In this document: positions 1 through 8,712 of the stretch, piece by piece | How positions within the stretch are numbered: the first letter of the stretch is position 1 | Layout of the letters: each line of letters begins with the position of its first letter | Assembly: GCA_029268145.1 (NCBI GenBank) | Contig: JAJUHA010000004.1 | Span: forward strand, 1-64,000 | Reading direction: 5' to 3' | Source of the DNA: Sphingomonadaceae bacterium | Lineage (GTDB): Bacteria > Pseudomonadota > Alphaproteobacteria > Sphingomonadales > Sphingomonadaceae | DNA length: 64,000 nucleotides | The notes under the pieces: model-generated | The model's input: only the letters and a program-made list of their open reading frames with translations | The model's database searches: none | Told to the model about the DNA's origin: nothing | Translations under genes and position numbers: made by a program

Positions 1-842
1 GGCGCGGCGCGCTGCTCGCCGCGACGGAGCCGCTGGCGGCCGCCGAATGGCTGGTGGTGGCCGATGCCGGCGGCGCCGGCGCCGACGCCCGGATCCGCCT
101 TGCCGCCGCCCTCGAGCCTGGCGCCGACTGGCTGGCGGCGCGGGCGCGCGTGGAGACGCGGGTGGACGTGGACGCCGGGCGGGTGGCAGCAGAGCACCGG
201 GAGACCCTCGGTGCGATCGAGGTTCGTCGCGCGCCGCTGGCGGCACCCGATCCCGACGCCGTGATCGCGGCGGTCGCCGCGCATCTCGCACACATGGGCC
301 TGCCGCTTCCCGAGGCGGAGGCCCGCGCGCTTGCCCGGCTGCGCGCAGCGGCAGCGCACGGGTTCGAGGGGCTTCCGCCGCTCGATGACGCGGCGCTCGC
401 CTGCGCGCTTGCCGCCCGGTCCGGGCCGATCCGCCGGCTCGCCGACCTTGCCGTCGCCGGCTTCGCCGCCTCGCTGGTGCCGCCGCATCTCGCCCGTGCG
501 CTTGACCGCTTCGCGCCGGCCCTGTTCGCGAGCCCGGCCGGCAGCCGCCACCCGATCGCCTGGGATGCCCCTGGCGGGCCGGAAGCGGAGGTGCGCGTGC
601 AGGCCCTGTTCGGTCTCGATCATCACCCGCGCGTGCTCGGCGACGTGCCGCTGACGCTTGCGCTCACATCGCCCGCCGGCCGGGTGATCGCCAGGACGCG
701 CGATCTCCCCGGCTTCTGGCGGACCGGCTGGGCAGAGGTGCGCCGCGACCTGTTCGGCCGCTACCCGAAGCACCCCTGGCCCGAGGACCCGGTGGCCGCG
801 CCGGCAACACTCCGCACCCGTGCGCGCTCGCCCGGCGCCTGA
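1..842 (+). CDS. hrpB: ATP-dependent helicase HrpB, C-terminal part (5'-truncated)
   Basis: The reading frame is open from base 3 to the TGA at 840-842, so the gene starts upstream of the window. The visible ~280 residues match the C-terminal region of HrpB-type DEAH-box helicases. The signature is the final segment with PLTLALTSPAGR, TRDLPGFWRTGW, RRDLFGRYPKHPWPEDP, the diagnostic HrpB tail. The helicase motifs lie outside the window. HrpB is a widely conserved bacterial RNA-helicase-family protein of poorly defined role. An ATG at 54 is internal to the family alignment and is not taken as the start. The family assignment is secure; function is known only at family level. Confidence 0.93.
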   Translation, partial: RGALLAATEPLAAAEWLVVADAGGAGADARIRLAAALEPGADWLAARARVETRVDVDAGRVAAEHRETLGAIEVRRAPLAAPDPDAVIAAVAAHLAHMGLPLPEAEARALARLRAAAAHGFEGLPPLDDAALACALAARSGPIRRLADLAVAGFAASLVPPHLARALDRFAPALFASPAGSRHPIAWDAPGGPEAEVRVQALFGLDHHPRVLGDVPLTLALTSPAGRVIARTRDLPGFWRTGWAEVRRDLFGRYPKHPWPEDPVAAPATLRTRARSPGA

Positions 843-955
843 GGCGCGCCGGAGCGCCCGGAACGCCGGTTGCGTGCGGGCTGCCATGCAGGAGAGGGTG
901 GGGCGGAGCCTGGTCGGTCCTTGACCGCACGGGCGGCACGCCCTTTATCCGCGGC

Positions 956-1237
956 ATGCCGCACGCGCGCATCTACCAGCAGGGCAAGCCCGCCACCCAG
1001 TCGGGGCGGGCGCGGGCCAGCCAGTTCGTCCTGGAGGTCGAGAGCGACCGGCCCAAGCGCCCCGATCCGCTCATGGGCTGGGCCGGGGGCGCCGAGACCG
1101 TGGAGCAGATCCGCCTCACTTTCCCGAGCCTCGAGGCCGCGCTTGCCTATGCGCGGGCGCACGGCCTCGAGGCCGAAGTCGTGCCGCCGGCGCCCAAGCG
1201 CCTGATCCTCCGCAGCTACGCCGACAACTTCCGTTGA
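956..1237 (+). CDS. NADH dehydrogenase (complex I) NDUFS4-type accessory subunit
   Basis: This 93-residue protein matches the ETC complex I subunit conserved region (NDUFS4/18 kDa family). It opens with the ARIYQQGKPATQSGRARASQF block, has a central MGWAGGAETVEQIRLTF segment and ends on the family's RSYADNFR tail. In alphaproteobacteria and mitochondria this accessory subunit binds the peripheral arm of NADH:ubiquinone oxidoreductase and is encoded away from the nuo operon, as here. The length is normal for the bacterial form. It precedes a tRNA-Arg gene on the same strand by about 28 bp. Confidence 0.93.
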   Translation: MPHARIYQQGKPATQSGRARASQFVLEVESDRPKRPDPLMGWAGGAETVEQIRLTFPSLEAALAYARAHGLEAEVVPPAPKRLILRSYADNFR

Positions 1238-1265
1238 GGTCGGCCACGGGCTAGGGACGGAAGAG

Positions 1266-1339
1266 GACCCCGTAGCTCAACCGGATAGAGCGCCTGCCTT
1301 CTAAGCAGGGGGTTGCGTGTTCGAGTCACGCCGGGGTCG
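1266..1339 (+). tRNA. tRNA-Arg (anticodon TCT)
   Basis: A 74-nt cloverleaf can be drawn. The acceptor stem GACCCCG (1266-1272) pairs with CGGGGTC (1332-1338), followed by discriminator G. There is a D-arm with GCTC/GAGC, an anticodon stem CCTGC/GCAGG around loop CTTCTAA (anticodon TCT, reading AGA), and a T-arm GCGTG-TTCGAGT-CACGC. The 3' CCA is not encoded. AGA is a rare codon in a GC-rich genome, so this should be a low-abundance isoacceptor. The host-attachment-family gene starts 36 nt downstream. Confidence 0.96.
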
Positions 1340-1375
1340 CGAGACGTGGGACGGGAAGACCGGGAAGGGAGAGCG

Positions 1376-1813
1376 ATGAAGGTTCCGCACGACGCGCTGG
1401 TGGTGGTGGCCGATGGCGGGCGGATGGCCCTGTATCGCAACCGCGGCAGCGCGTTCGACCCCGAGCTGGAGCTCATCGAACAGGAGGCGGTGGAGTTTCC
1501 GAAGACCTCGGAGCTTGGCGCCGACCGCCCCGGGCGCGCCTTCGAGAGCAGCAGCAGCCGCCGCAGCGCCTATGAGGTGACCGACATCCACGACAAGGCC
1601 GAGGAGGGGTTCTGCCGGGCCATCGCCGATCGCATCGCCGCCCTGCTGCCGCAGGCGAAGGCCGGCCTCATGCTGGTGGCCGCACCCCGGGCGCTCGGCA
1701 TGATCCGCGCCGCGCTGTCCGAGGAGGCGCGCAGGTCCCTCATCGGCGAAGTCGGCAAGGACTATGCCGGCATGAGCGCAGCCGACATCGCAAGGGCGCT
1801 CGCCAGGCTCTGA
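1376..1813 (+). CDS. host attachment family protein
   Basis: The 145-residue protein matches the 'host attachment' family (Host_attach), small alphaproteobacterial proteins named for a proposed role in adhesion to plant roots. Visible blocks are DALVVVADGGRMALYRNRG at the N-terminus, a central GRAFESSSSRRSAYE segment with conserved small residues, and the C-terminal LVAAPRALGMIRAALSEEARR and GEVGKDYAGMSAADIARAL. No signal peptide or membrane segment is seen, so it is probably cytoplasmic. The start at 1376 is chosen because GGGAAGGGAGAG lies just upstream; an earlier in-frame codon lies inside the tRNA. The biochemical role is unknown. Confidence 0.85.
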   Translation: MKVPHDALVVVADGGRMALYRNRGSAFDPELELIEQEAVEFPKTSELGADRPGRAFESSSSRRSAYEVTDIHDKAEEGFCRAIADRIAALLPQAKAGLMLVAAPRALGMIRAALSEEARRSLIGEVGKDYAGMSAADIARALARL

Positions 1814-1817
1814 GCGT

Positions 1818-3959
1818 TCAGCCCGAGGGATTGTTGGCCCGGTCGAGCACATAGGCGCGGATCGCCTCGCTCTCGGCGGGCGTGAGGTGCCTGGCGAAGC
1901 TCACCATGCCGTTGCCGGCGAGGCTGCCCTTCAGCACCACCTCTTCCCACTGGGCCCTGTCGGCCGTGACCGGCGACCAGCGGAGATCAGGCAGCACGCC
2001 CGACGAGATGGCAAGCGGGCCGTGGCACACCGCGCAGCTGCGCGCATAGTGGAGGAAGCCCGCCTCCACCATCCTGGCGTCGCCGAAGGCGGGCGCCTTG
2101 GGCGTGCGATCGACCATCGGCAGGTCGGGATCGGGGATGGTGCCGGTCCCACCCAGCCGGAAGGTGACGACCCGCCCCAGCTTGGGCGGCACCGCGCGGT
2201 CGAAGAAGAAGCCGGCTGCAAGGGCGAAGGCCGTGCCCCAGCCGGTTGCGACCGTCAGATACTGCTCGCCGTCGAGTTCGAAGGTGACCGGCGGGGCGGC
2301 GATGCCCGACTTGAGATTCATCCGCCACAGCGGCCTGCCGGTTGCCGCCTCGTAGGCGACGAGGTCGCCCTTGACCGTGCCCTGGAAGACGAGCCCGCCG
2401 GCAGTCGAGAGGATCCCGCCGTTCCACGGGCCATCGTGCTCGACCGTCCAGCGGGGCTTTCGCGCCACCGGATCCCAGGCGATGAGGCGGCCCTTGAGCA
2501 TGGCGCGCACGGCCTTCAGCGTGCCCTCGGGCAGGGTGGGCGTGAAGCCGGAGGAGAAGTCGACTCCGGTGTTCCAGGCGACCGGCCGCGTCTCGACCAG
2601 CGCGTCGCGGTGCATCGCCTGCGGGATTTCCTGCGCCGGGATGAAGACGAGGCGCTCCTTCGGGCTGTAGGCCATGGGGTGCCAGTTGTGGGCGCCGAGC
2701 GGCCCCGGGGCCATCAGCGTGCTGGTGTCGCCATAGCGGGCCTCGGGCGTCTCGATCGGTCGGCCCTTCGCATCCATCCCCTTCGCCCAGGTCATCGGCA
2801 CGAAGGCATCGCCTGAGAGGAACGCGCCGGTCTTCGCGTCAAGCACGTAGAAGAAGCCGTTCTTGGGCGCCTGCATGACGACGCGGCGCTTCGCGCCGTC
2901 CGCGCCCAGCGGCAGATCGGCGAGGATGAGGGTCTGGGTTGCGGTATAGTCCCAGTTGTCGCGCGGGGTCGTCTGGAAGTGCCAGCGGTAGCGCCCCGTG
3001 TCGGCATCGACCGCGACGATCGAGGAGACGAAGAGATTGTCTCCCTTGCCGTCGGGATCGCGGATGGCGGCGTTCCAGGGGCTGCCGTTGCCCACCCCGA
3101 AGATCACCTGGTCATTGGGCTCGTCATAGACGATCGCGTCCCACACCGTCCCGCCACCGCCGTCGCGGGTCCAGGCGCCGCGGTCCCCCCAGGTGGGGTT
3201 GGCGATCCGGGCCAGCGCCTCGTCGGACGCCGCGCCATCCGGCCGCTTCGCCGGGTTGGGAACGGTGTAGAAGCGCCAGCGCAGGCTGCCGTCCTTCACG
3301 TCATAGGCGGAAAGATAGCCGCGCACGCCAAGCTCCGCCCCGCCATTGCCGATGAGGACCATGTCCTTCACGACGCGCGGCGTGCCGGTGATGGTGTAGG
3401 GCTTCGACTGGTCGACGGTGACGACCGACCAGAGGAGCCTGCCGGTCTTCGCGTCGAGCGCCTGCAGCCGGCCGTCGAGCACGCCGAGGAAGATGACGCC
3501 GTCGCGGATGGCGACACCGCGGTTCACCACGTCGCAGCAGGCCTTGGCGCCCATGGCACGGTCGACACCCGGGTCATGCACCCAGAGCTCGCGCCCCGTC
3601 TTCGCATCGAGGGCATGGAGGATCGACCAGGAGGAAGTGACGTACATGACCCCGTCGGCGACGATGGGTGTGGCCTCGACACCCCGCCCGGTCGAGAGAT
3701 CATAGGTCCAGGCAACCCCCAGCCGCGCCACATTGCCGGTGTTGATGCGGTCGAGGCGCGAATGGCGCTGCTCGTCGTAGGTGCCGCCGTAGGTCAGCCA
3801 CTCGGCATGTGCCGAGCCCGCCTTCGCCATGCCGTCGGTCTCGGCGGCGACGGCATGGACCGGAGCATCGACCCCGCTTGCCCCGGAAAGCACCGCTGCC
3901 GCCGCGACCGCGACCAGGGCCGTGCCAGCAAGCGCCATGCGCCGCATCCAGTTCGTCAT
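1818..3959 (-). CDS. PQQ-dependent alcohol dehydrogenase with C-terminal cytochrome c (quinohemoprotein)
   Basis: This 713-residue periplasmic enzyme oxidises alcohols using pyrroloquinoline quinone. Residues 1-29 form a signal peptide. An eight-bladed propeller follows, with repeated tryptophan-docking W motifs. The vicinal disulfide pair Cys141-Cys142 (KACCDVVNRG) stacks on PQQ. Metal-ligand candidates are Glu209 (GAELGVRGY) and Asn291, and the catalytic Asp is Asp337 (DNWDYT). Residue 339 is Thr, not the extra Asp of lanthanide enzymes, so a calcium enzyme is predicted. A cytochrome c domain at the C-terminus has CAVCH at 642-646 and a likely axial Met685. It lies alone, convergent with the upstream-encoded host-attachment gene (4-bp gap); no pqq biosynthesis genes are nearby. 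The exact substrate cannot be read. Confidence 0.93.
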   Translation of the reverse strand: MTNWMRRMALAGTALVAVAAAAVLSGASGVDAPVHAVAAETDGMAKAGSAHAEWLTYGGTYDEQRHSRLDRINTGNVARLGVAWTYDLSTGRGVEATPIVADGVMYVTSSWSILHALDAKTGRELWVHDPGVDRAMGAKACCDVVNRGVAIRDGVIFLGVLDGRLQALDAKTGRLLWSVVTVDQSKPYTITGTPRVVKDMVLIGNGGAELGVRGYLSAYDVKDGSLRWRFYTVPNPAKRPDGAASDEALARIANPTWGDRGAWTRDGGGGTVWDAIVYDEPNDQVIFGVGNGSPWNAAIRDPDGKGDNLFVSSIVAVDADTGRYRWHFQTTPRDNWDYTATQTLILADLPLGADGAKRRVVMQAPKNGFFYVLDAKTGAFLSGDAFVPMTWAKGMDAKGRPIETPEARYGDTSTLMAPGPLGAHNWHPMAYSPKERLVFIPAQEIPQAMHRDALVETRPVAWNTGVDFSSGFTPTLPEGTLKAVRAMLKGRLIAWDPVARKPRWTVEHDGPWNGGILSTAGGLVFQGTVKGDLVAYEAATGRPLWRMNLKSGIAAPPVTFELDGEQYLTVATGWGTAFALAAGFFFDRAVPPKLGRVVTFRLGGTGTIPDPDLPMVDRTPKAPAFGDARMVEAGFLHYARSCAVCHGPLAISSGVLPDLRWSPVTADRAQWEEVVLKGSLAGNGMVSFARHLTPAESEAIRAYVLDRANNPSG

Positions 3960-4144
3960 TCCCTGCTCCCTCGTCTTCGCCGGCCCTCCGACCGGTCGGG
4001 ACGACCCTAGTCCGCGCGGGCGGCGGAATCACGCGTGGAAATCGCGAGGTTTGCGGCTGTGCGCCTCGGTCCGCGGCGCGGCGGCCGGGCCCTCCTTGCC
4101 GCCTTCCTTTCCTGATGTTAGCTTTCTCGCGGAGGGGGTGGGAC

Positions 4145-5638
4145 ATGTCCGGCGAGGATCGGCAGCCCGGCTGGTGGACCTGCGCGCTGCGGCAGCTGCG
4201 CAACCTCGACCAGCCGCCGCCGGGAGACGAGGCCGCCGGGCGCTACGGCACGGTGATCAATGGCTATGGCCGGGCGCTCTGGACCCGGGTGAACGGAGCG
4301 CGGGAGGCCGCCGCCTGGCGCGCGGCGGGCGAGGCCGATCCGGCGAGGAAGGCAGACGAGGCCCGGCGCCGGGACGCGCGGGCCGGGATCCTTACGGAGA
4401 TCGATGCGGCCCTCATGGACCTTTCGCGGGGTCCCGGAGGGGCGGGGCCAGGCGCGACCGACATCTTCAGCCGCATCCTCGCCGCCGAGCTCCGCTACTT
4501 CCACGTGACCGACGAGGCCGACCGGTTCGCTGCAGCGCAGGCCGCGCGCGAGCGCTTCACCCGCGTGGCGTCGGCGAGCGCGCTCGCAGCGCGCAATGCG
4601 AGCCAGGTGCCCGAGCTCAAGATCCCGCTGTCTGCGCCGGCGGTTGCCGATACCATCGCCCTCCTCAACATGATCCACGCCCGCTACCTGCTCGACATCG
4701 CCCGGGAGACGGAGGTTGCGCGCCAGGAGGGCATCCTCCTCTTCCGCCTCCAGCGGCCGGTGATGATCCTCGGCGCCCTGTTCGCGCTGACCGTGCTGGG
4801 TGCCCTCCTGTTCCGCTTCGCCGAGGCGGCCGTGCGGTCGACGGGGCGGAGCCTGGTGCCCGATCCGCTGTTCGCCACCCAGGTGCCCTATTTCCTCGTC
4901 GGCCTCCTCCTGGTGGTGCTGTTCGGCTATGCCGGCTCGGTCATCAGCGTGGCCCAGCGCGCGAAGCAGGCGACCCGGGTTCCCGTGCTCGAGGGCGACC
5001 CGGTCTCGACCATCGGCGGGCTTGCGGCCGGCTGGAACGGCGTCCTCCTTGCCATGGCCTCGGCGAGCATCTTCTCCGGCATCGCCTATCTCCTGTTCGC
5101 GAGCGGGATCGCCAACCTGCTCGGGATTTCCGGCGGCCTGTTTCCCGTTCCCTGGTCGGCCTCCGAATGCGGTGGAACCGGGCCAGATGCCGTGCGGCCG
5201 ATTGCCGGCGAGTTCCGCTCGGGCCCGGCAGTCGAGCGGCTTGCCCATGTGATGGGCTTCTGCGGCGGGCACGACTTCATGAAGATGCTGGTGATCGCCT
5301 TCGTCGCCGGCTTCTCCGAGCGGCTGGTCCCCGACATCCTGCAGCAGATCGCGGCACGGACCAGCCCGCGGCCACCGGGGCGCCCGACCGAGGTCGACTC
5401 CGAGGCCCTCGTCGCCGAGCCGGCCAACGGCGCCAGCACGAAGGACAAGCGTGACGCACAGCTTCCAACGGAAGGAGCGCCCGACGCGCCTGCCCCGCCG
5501 GAGGCCCCGACCGACGCGCCGACCCCGCCGGACGGGCAGCCCGACGATCCGGCTGTGCCAGCCGAAGGGCCGGCCGAGCCGGGCCCTTCGAATGGCACTC
5601 CGCCCGGAGAGCCCGTTCGATCGCCCGGGTCGCCCTAG
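4145..5638 (+). CDS. conserved hypothetical multi-pass membrane protein
   Basis: This 497-residue protein has a soluble N-terminal half rich in charged helices, with possible coiled coil. About four hydrophobic segments follow: around VMILGALFALTVLGALLF, YFLVGLLLVVLFGYAG, VLLAMASASIFSGIAYLLF and MLVIAFVAGFSERLVPDIL. The GFSERLVPD phrase recurs in uncharacterised bacterial inner-membrane proteins, but I know of no function. The last ~85 residues are Pro/Ala/Asp-rich and probably disordered. The ATG at 4145 is preceded by a GGAGGGGGTGGG ribosome-binding site. It is divergent from the PQQ dehydrogenase (185-bp gap, no clear promoter seen) and convergent with the TonB receptor. Confidence 0.72.
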   Translation: MSGEDRQPGWWTCALRQLRNLDQPPPGDEAAGRYGTVINGYGRALWTRVNGAREAAAWRAAGEADPARKADEARRRDARAGILTEIDAALMDLSRGPGGAGPGATDIFSRILAAELRYFHVTDEADRFAAAQAARERFTRVASASALAARNASQVPELKIPLSAPAVADTIALLNMIHARYLLDIARETEVARQEGILLFRLQRPVMILGALFALTVLGALLFRFAEAAVRSTGRSLVPDPLFATQVPYFLVGLLLVVLFGYAGSVISVAQRAKQATRVPVLEGDPVSTIGGLAAGWNGVLLAMASASIFSGIAYLLFASGIANLLGISGGLFPVPWSASECGGTGPDAVRPIAGEFRSGPAVERLAHVMGFCGGHDFMKMLVIAFVAGFSERLVPDILQQIAARTSPRPPGRPTEVDSEALVAEPANGASTKDKRDAQLPTEGAPDAPAPPEAPTDAPTPPDGQPDDPAVPAEGPAEPGPSNGTPPGEPVRSPGSP

Positions 5639-5666
5639 GCCTGGCTCGTCCGCCGGCCGGCCGCCC

Positions 5667-8576
5667 TCAGAAGCGGAACTCGGCGAGCAGGGTGAAGGAG
5701 CGGCCGCGCGGGTCGGCCACGCGCGGCTCCCACGAGCTTCCCGCCCCCGTGTTGCTGTCATAGGCGATGGCAAACGGCGGATCGACGTTGAACAGGTTCC
5801 GGATCCCGAAGGTGAGGTTGAGCCAGTCCCGGACCTCGTAGCCCAGCGAGAGATTGTGGAGGAGATAGCCGTCGGTCACCTCGACGAGATCGGGCGGGGT
5901 GACGCGGCCGGCCGCAACGCCGGGAAGCACCTGGTTGAGATAGCCCTTGCGGAAGATCTGCGAGATCGACGCCGTCCAGGGGCCGTTGGTGTAGGTGAAG
6001 AAGATGTTGTGCCGCCACCGGAGCGCCAGGTCGCCGTTGAAGCTGAACGCGCCGATCTCGCTCGGGCTGAAGTCGGCGGCGGGCACGAGGCGCGAGCGCT
6101 TGCTAAGCAGCATGGTGCCGTCGAAGCCGGCCAGCCATTCGCCGGCGAGCGCGTCGAACCCCACGCGGCCCGAGAATTCGAGGCCCTCGGTCCGGGTTTC
6201 GCCGCTGTTGATCCAGCGCTGGTCGATGGTGACGAGATTGCCTGCGGCATCCCGGATGAAGCGGTCGGGAAAGAATTCGAAGTTGGCGACGATCTGCTGC
6301 AGCGGCAGCAGCTGGATCGTGCCGTCGCGGCGGATGTTCCAGTAGTCCACCGAGAAATTGACCCTCGGGCCCGGCTCGAACACCAGGCCGGCGTTGAACT
6401 GGCGGTTTTCCTCGGGGCCCAGATCGGGCTTGCCGCCGGTCAGGATGCTGGGCTGCACCACCTCGCAGCCGGGGATGGCGGTGTTGGGCTGGCCGCCGGG
6501 GCACTTGGCCGGATCGGCGAGATCGCGGCCCGAATAGGGCGATTCGAGGGTGCCGTTGAAGATCTGGTTGAAGGTCGGCACGCGGAAGCCGGTGTTGTAG
6601 CTGCCGCGGAACATGACCTGCGGAACCGGGCGGTAGCGCACCGAGACCTTGGGGTTCGTCGTGGTGCCGAACCCGGTGTAGTCGTCGATCCGCACCGCGC
6701 CCGTCACCTCGAGGCCCGGCAGCAGCGGCACCAGCACTTCGCCATAGCCGGCAAGGATGTCGCGGTTGACACGCTCGAGCGCATTGGCGTCGTCGAACGG
6801 CGCGGCAATGATGAAGGGGCGGGCGGTCGCGGCGCGGGCATCGCCGTTGAAGCGGTAGGTCTCGCGCCGGAAGTCGATGCCGAAGGCGGCCTTGACCATG
6901 CCGTGCGGCAGCCGGAAGAGGTTGCCGGTTGCCGAGCCCTCCACCTGGGTCAGGCCGAACTTGCCGCCATAGAGGGTGACGCCGCGCGCCGACGCGCCTT
7001 CGAGCAGCGCCAGCGCCTCGGCCGACTGGGTCTCGCCGGGGAAGAGGAAGGGGTTGATGACGCCGGTGTTGAGCGCATCGATGATGCCGTTGGCGATGAT
7101 GTTGCCGGCGGAGTCGCGGGTGGTGTTGCGGTAGTAATAGCCCGAGCCCAGCGTCGATTCCGCCTTCGACCAGCCCCAGGAGACCGTGCCCTCGTAGCTC
7201 CAGCTTCCGGCAATCGGACCCTCCGCCCCGAACATGGTCCGCAGCGTCTGCGTCTCGGTCTCGATCTCGCGCACCCCGCACTCGATGCAGCGCCAGCGAT
7301 AGGCGATGGGAAGTCCGCGCCGGCTGGCGAGCGTCGTGTCATCCGGGAAGGCGGCGACCAGCGCGTTGAAGATCCGGTCGTAGGTCGCGGCGTTCTGCGC
7401 CGTCCGCGGGTAGGCGAAGTTCTGGGTCGTCGTGTTGGGGATGAGCTGGAGGTTGGAGAAGCGCTTGGCCGACGAGGCATCCGAGCCGGTCACTTCGCCG
7501 AAGAAGCGGTGCTCCCCGGCGCGGAAGCTGGCCCGGCCGATCCAGGTGACCGTCTCGATCGGCTGCTGCAGCACCGCCGCGCGGCCCGTGTCCCAGGCGC
7601 AGGCGAAGCGCGCGCCGGGGAGATCCCACAGCAGCTCGTCATAGGGGCCCTGGCCGTCGATCGCCTCGCATCCCGGCTGGCCGGGGAGGTCGAGCACGTT
7701 GATCCCCGCACCCGCCCGGATCGTGGTGCCCGGGATCATGGGCGCGGTGCCCGCCGAGGCGATGATGGTGCCCCCCGGCGTGTTCGGCCCCACTCCAAGC
7801 GGAAAGATGGTGGCAAACGGCGAGCCGCGCGTGTCCGGCGAGAGGCCGCGGTTGGGCTGGAAGGTGTTGACGAAGTCGCGCTGGTCGCCGCGCAGCGCGC
7901 GGTGGTCGGAGACGGAGACGCCGGCCATGATGTTGAAGCCGCGCTCCTCGAGGTCACCCCAGCCGCCGAGCACCGAGCCGCGGAAGATGTTGCCGCCGCC
8001 CTGCTGCGTTGCGTCCACGAAGCCCTGGGCGAGCACGCCCGTGAATTCGGTGCGGGTGATGAAGTTGATGACACCCCCGACCGCGTCGGTGCCGTAGATC
8101 GCCGAGGCGCCGTCGAGCAGCACCTCGACCCGCTCCATGGCGAACAGCGGGATCTGGTTGATGTCGACGATGCCGCCGTTGAGGCCATGGGCGGGAACCC
8201 GCCGCCCATTGAGGAGGATGAGGGTGGCCGCCGAGCCCTGGTTCCGGAGGTTGGCCGAGGAGGCGCCGTTGTTGCCCCGCGCCTGGCCCGAGACCACGTC
8301 GGCATTGGAGGCAAGGTTGTCGAGGCCGTTGCCGTTGGCGGTCAGCAGCGCGATGAACTGCTCGGGGCTGTTGATGCTCTCGCGGCGGAGGTCCGCCTGG
8401 TTGAAGATCTGGAGCGGCAGCGCGCTGTCGGTCGGCGACTGGCGGATGCGCGAGCCGGTCACGACGATGGTGTCGCTGCCCGCATCGGCCTGCGGCGCGG
8501 CGGGCGCCTGGGCGAGAGCCGGCGGCGCGATCGCGCCTGAAAGAAGGGCCAGCTTCAGGATGATCGATCGCGTCAT
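5667..8576 (-). CDS. TonB-dependent outer-membrane receptor
   Basis: The protein has 969 residues, with signal peptide MTRSIILKLALLSGAIAPPA and TonB-box-like DTIVVTGSRI. A plug domain follows (SANLRNQGSAATLILLNGRR, DINQIPLFAMERVEVLLDGA, AIYGTDAVGGVINFITR). Then comes a large beta-barrel that ends in the C-terminal aromatic signature FTLLAEFRF. The plug closely matches the sphingomonad/xanthomonad receptor type, whose substrates are often peptides, glycans or small aromatics rather than siderophores. The substrate is not readable here. It is the last of a co-directional set with the HHH protein and MFS pump (136-bp gap to the pump), so shared transcription is possible. Confidence 0.94.
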   Translation of the reverse strand: MTRSIILKLALLSGAIAPPALAQAPAAPQADAGSDTIVVTGSRIRQSPTDSALPLQIFNQADLRRESINSPEQFIALLTANGNGLDNLASNADVVSGQARGNNGASSANLRNQGSAATLILLNGRRVPAHGLNGGIVDINQIPLFAMERVEVLLDGASAIYGTDAVGGVINFITRTEFTGVLAQGFVDATQQGGGNIFRGSVLGGWGDLEERGFNIMAGVSVSDHRALRGDQRDFVNTFQPNRGLSPDTRGSPFATIFPLGVGPNTPGGTIIASAGTAPMIPGTTIRAGAGINVLDLPGQPGCEAIDGQGPYDELLWDLPGARFACAWDTGRAAVLQQPIETVTWIGRASFRAGEHRFFGEVTGSDASSAKRFSNLQLIPNTTTQNFAYPRTAQNAATYDRIFNALVAAFPDDTTLASRRGLPIAYRWRCIECGVREIETETQTLRTMFGAEGPIAGSWSYEGTVSWGWSKAESTLGSGYYYRNTTRDSAGNIIANGIIDALNTGVINPFLFPGETQSAEALALLEGASARGVTLYGGKFGLTQVEGSATGNLFRLPHGMVKAAFGIDFRRETYRFNGDARAATARPFIIAAPFDDANALERVNRDILAGYGEVLVPLLPGLEVTGAVRIDDYTGFGTTTNPKVSVRYRPVPQVMFRGSYNTGFRVPTFNQIFNGTLESPYSGRDLADPAKCPGGQPNTAIPGCEVVQPSILTGGKPDLGPEENRQFNAGLVFEPGPRVNFSVDYWNIRRDGTIQLLPLQQIVANFEFFPDRFIRDAAGNLVTIDQRWINSGETRTEGLEFSGRVGFDALAGEWLAGFDGTMLLSKRSRLVPAADFSPSEIGAFSFNGDLALRWRHNIFFTYTNGPWTASISQIFRKGYLNQVLPGVAAGRVTPPDLVEVTDGYLLHNLSLGYEVRDWLNLTFGIRNLFNVDPPFAIAYDSNTGAGSSWEPRVADPRGRSFTLLAEFRF

Positions 8577-8712
8577 GCGCAGTCTCCCCTTTCCGCCGGG
8601 GAGTGTGGCCCCGGACCGGCCTCTTCCGAAAGGGAAAAGGGCGGGCAGATGAACCGATGTTCAGCAGAACCTTGCCGCCTGTTGCGCAAACGCCGCAGCT
8701 GTCCGGCGCGGC

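Noticed and set aside
5451-8540. A very long plus-strand open frame (about 1,030 codons) opposite the TonB receptor
   Set aside because: It runs antisense to an intact TonB-dependent receptor, has low-complexity Arg/Ala/Gly/Asp composition and matches no family. In GC-rich DNA such antisense frames arise from codon bias.
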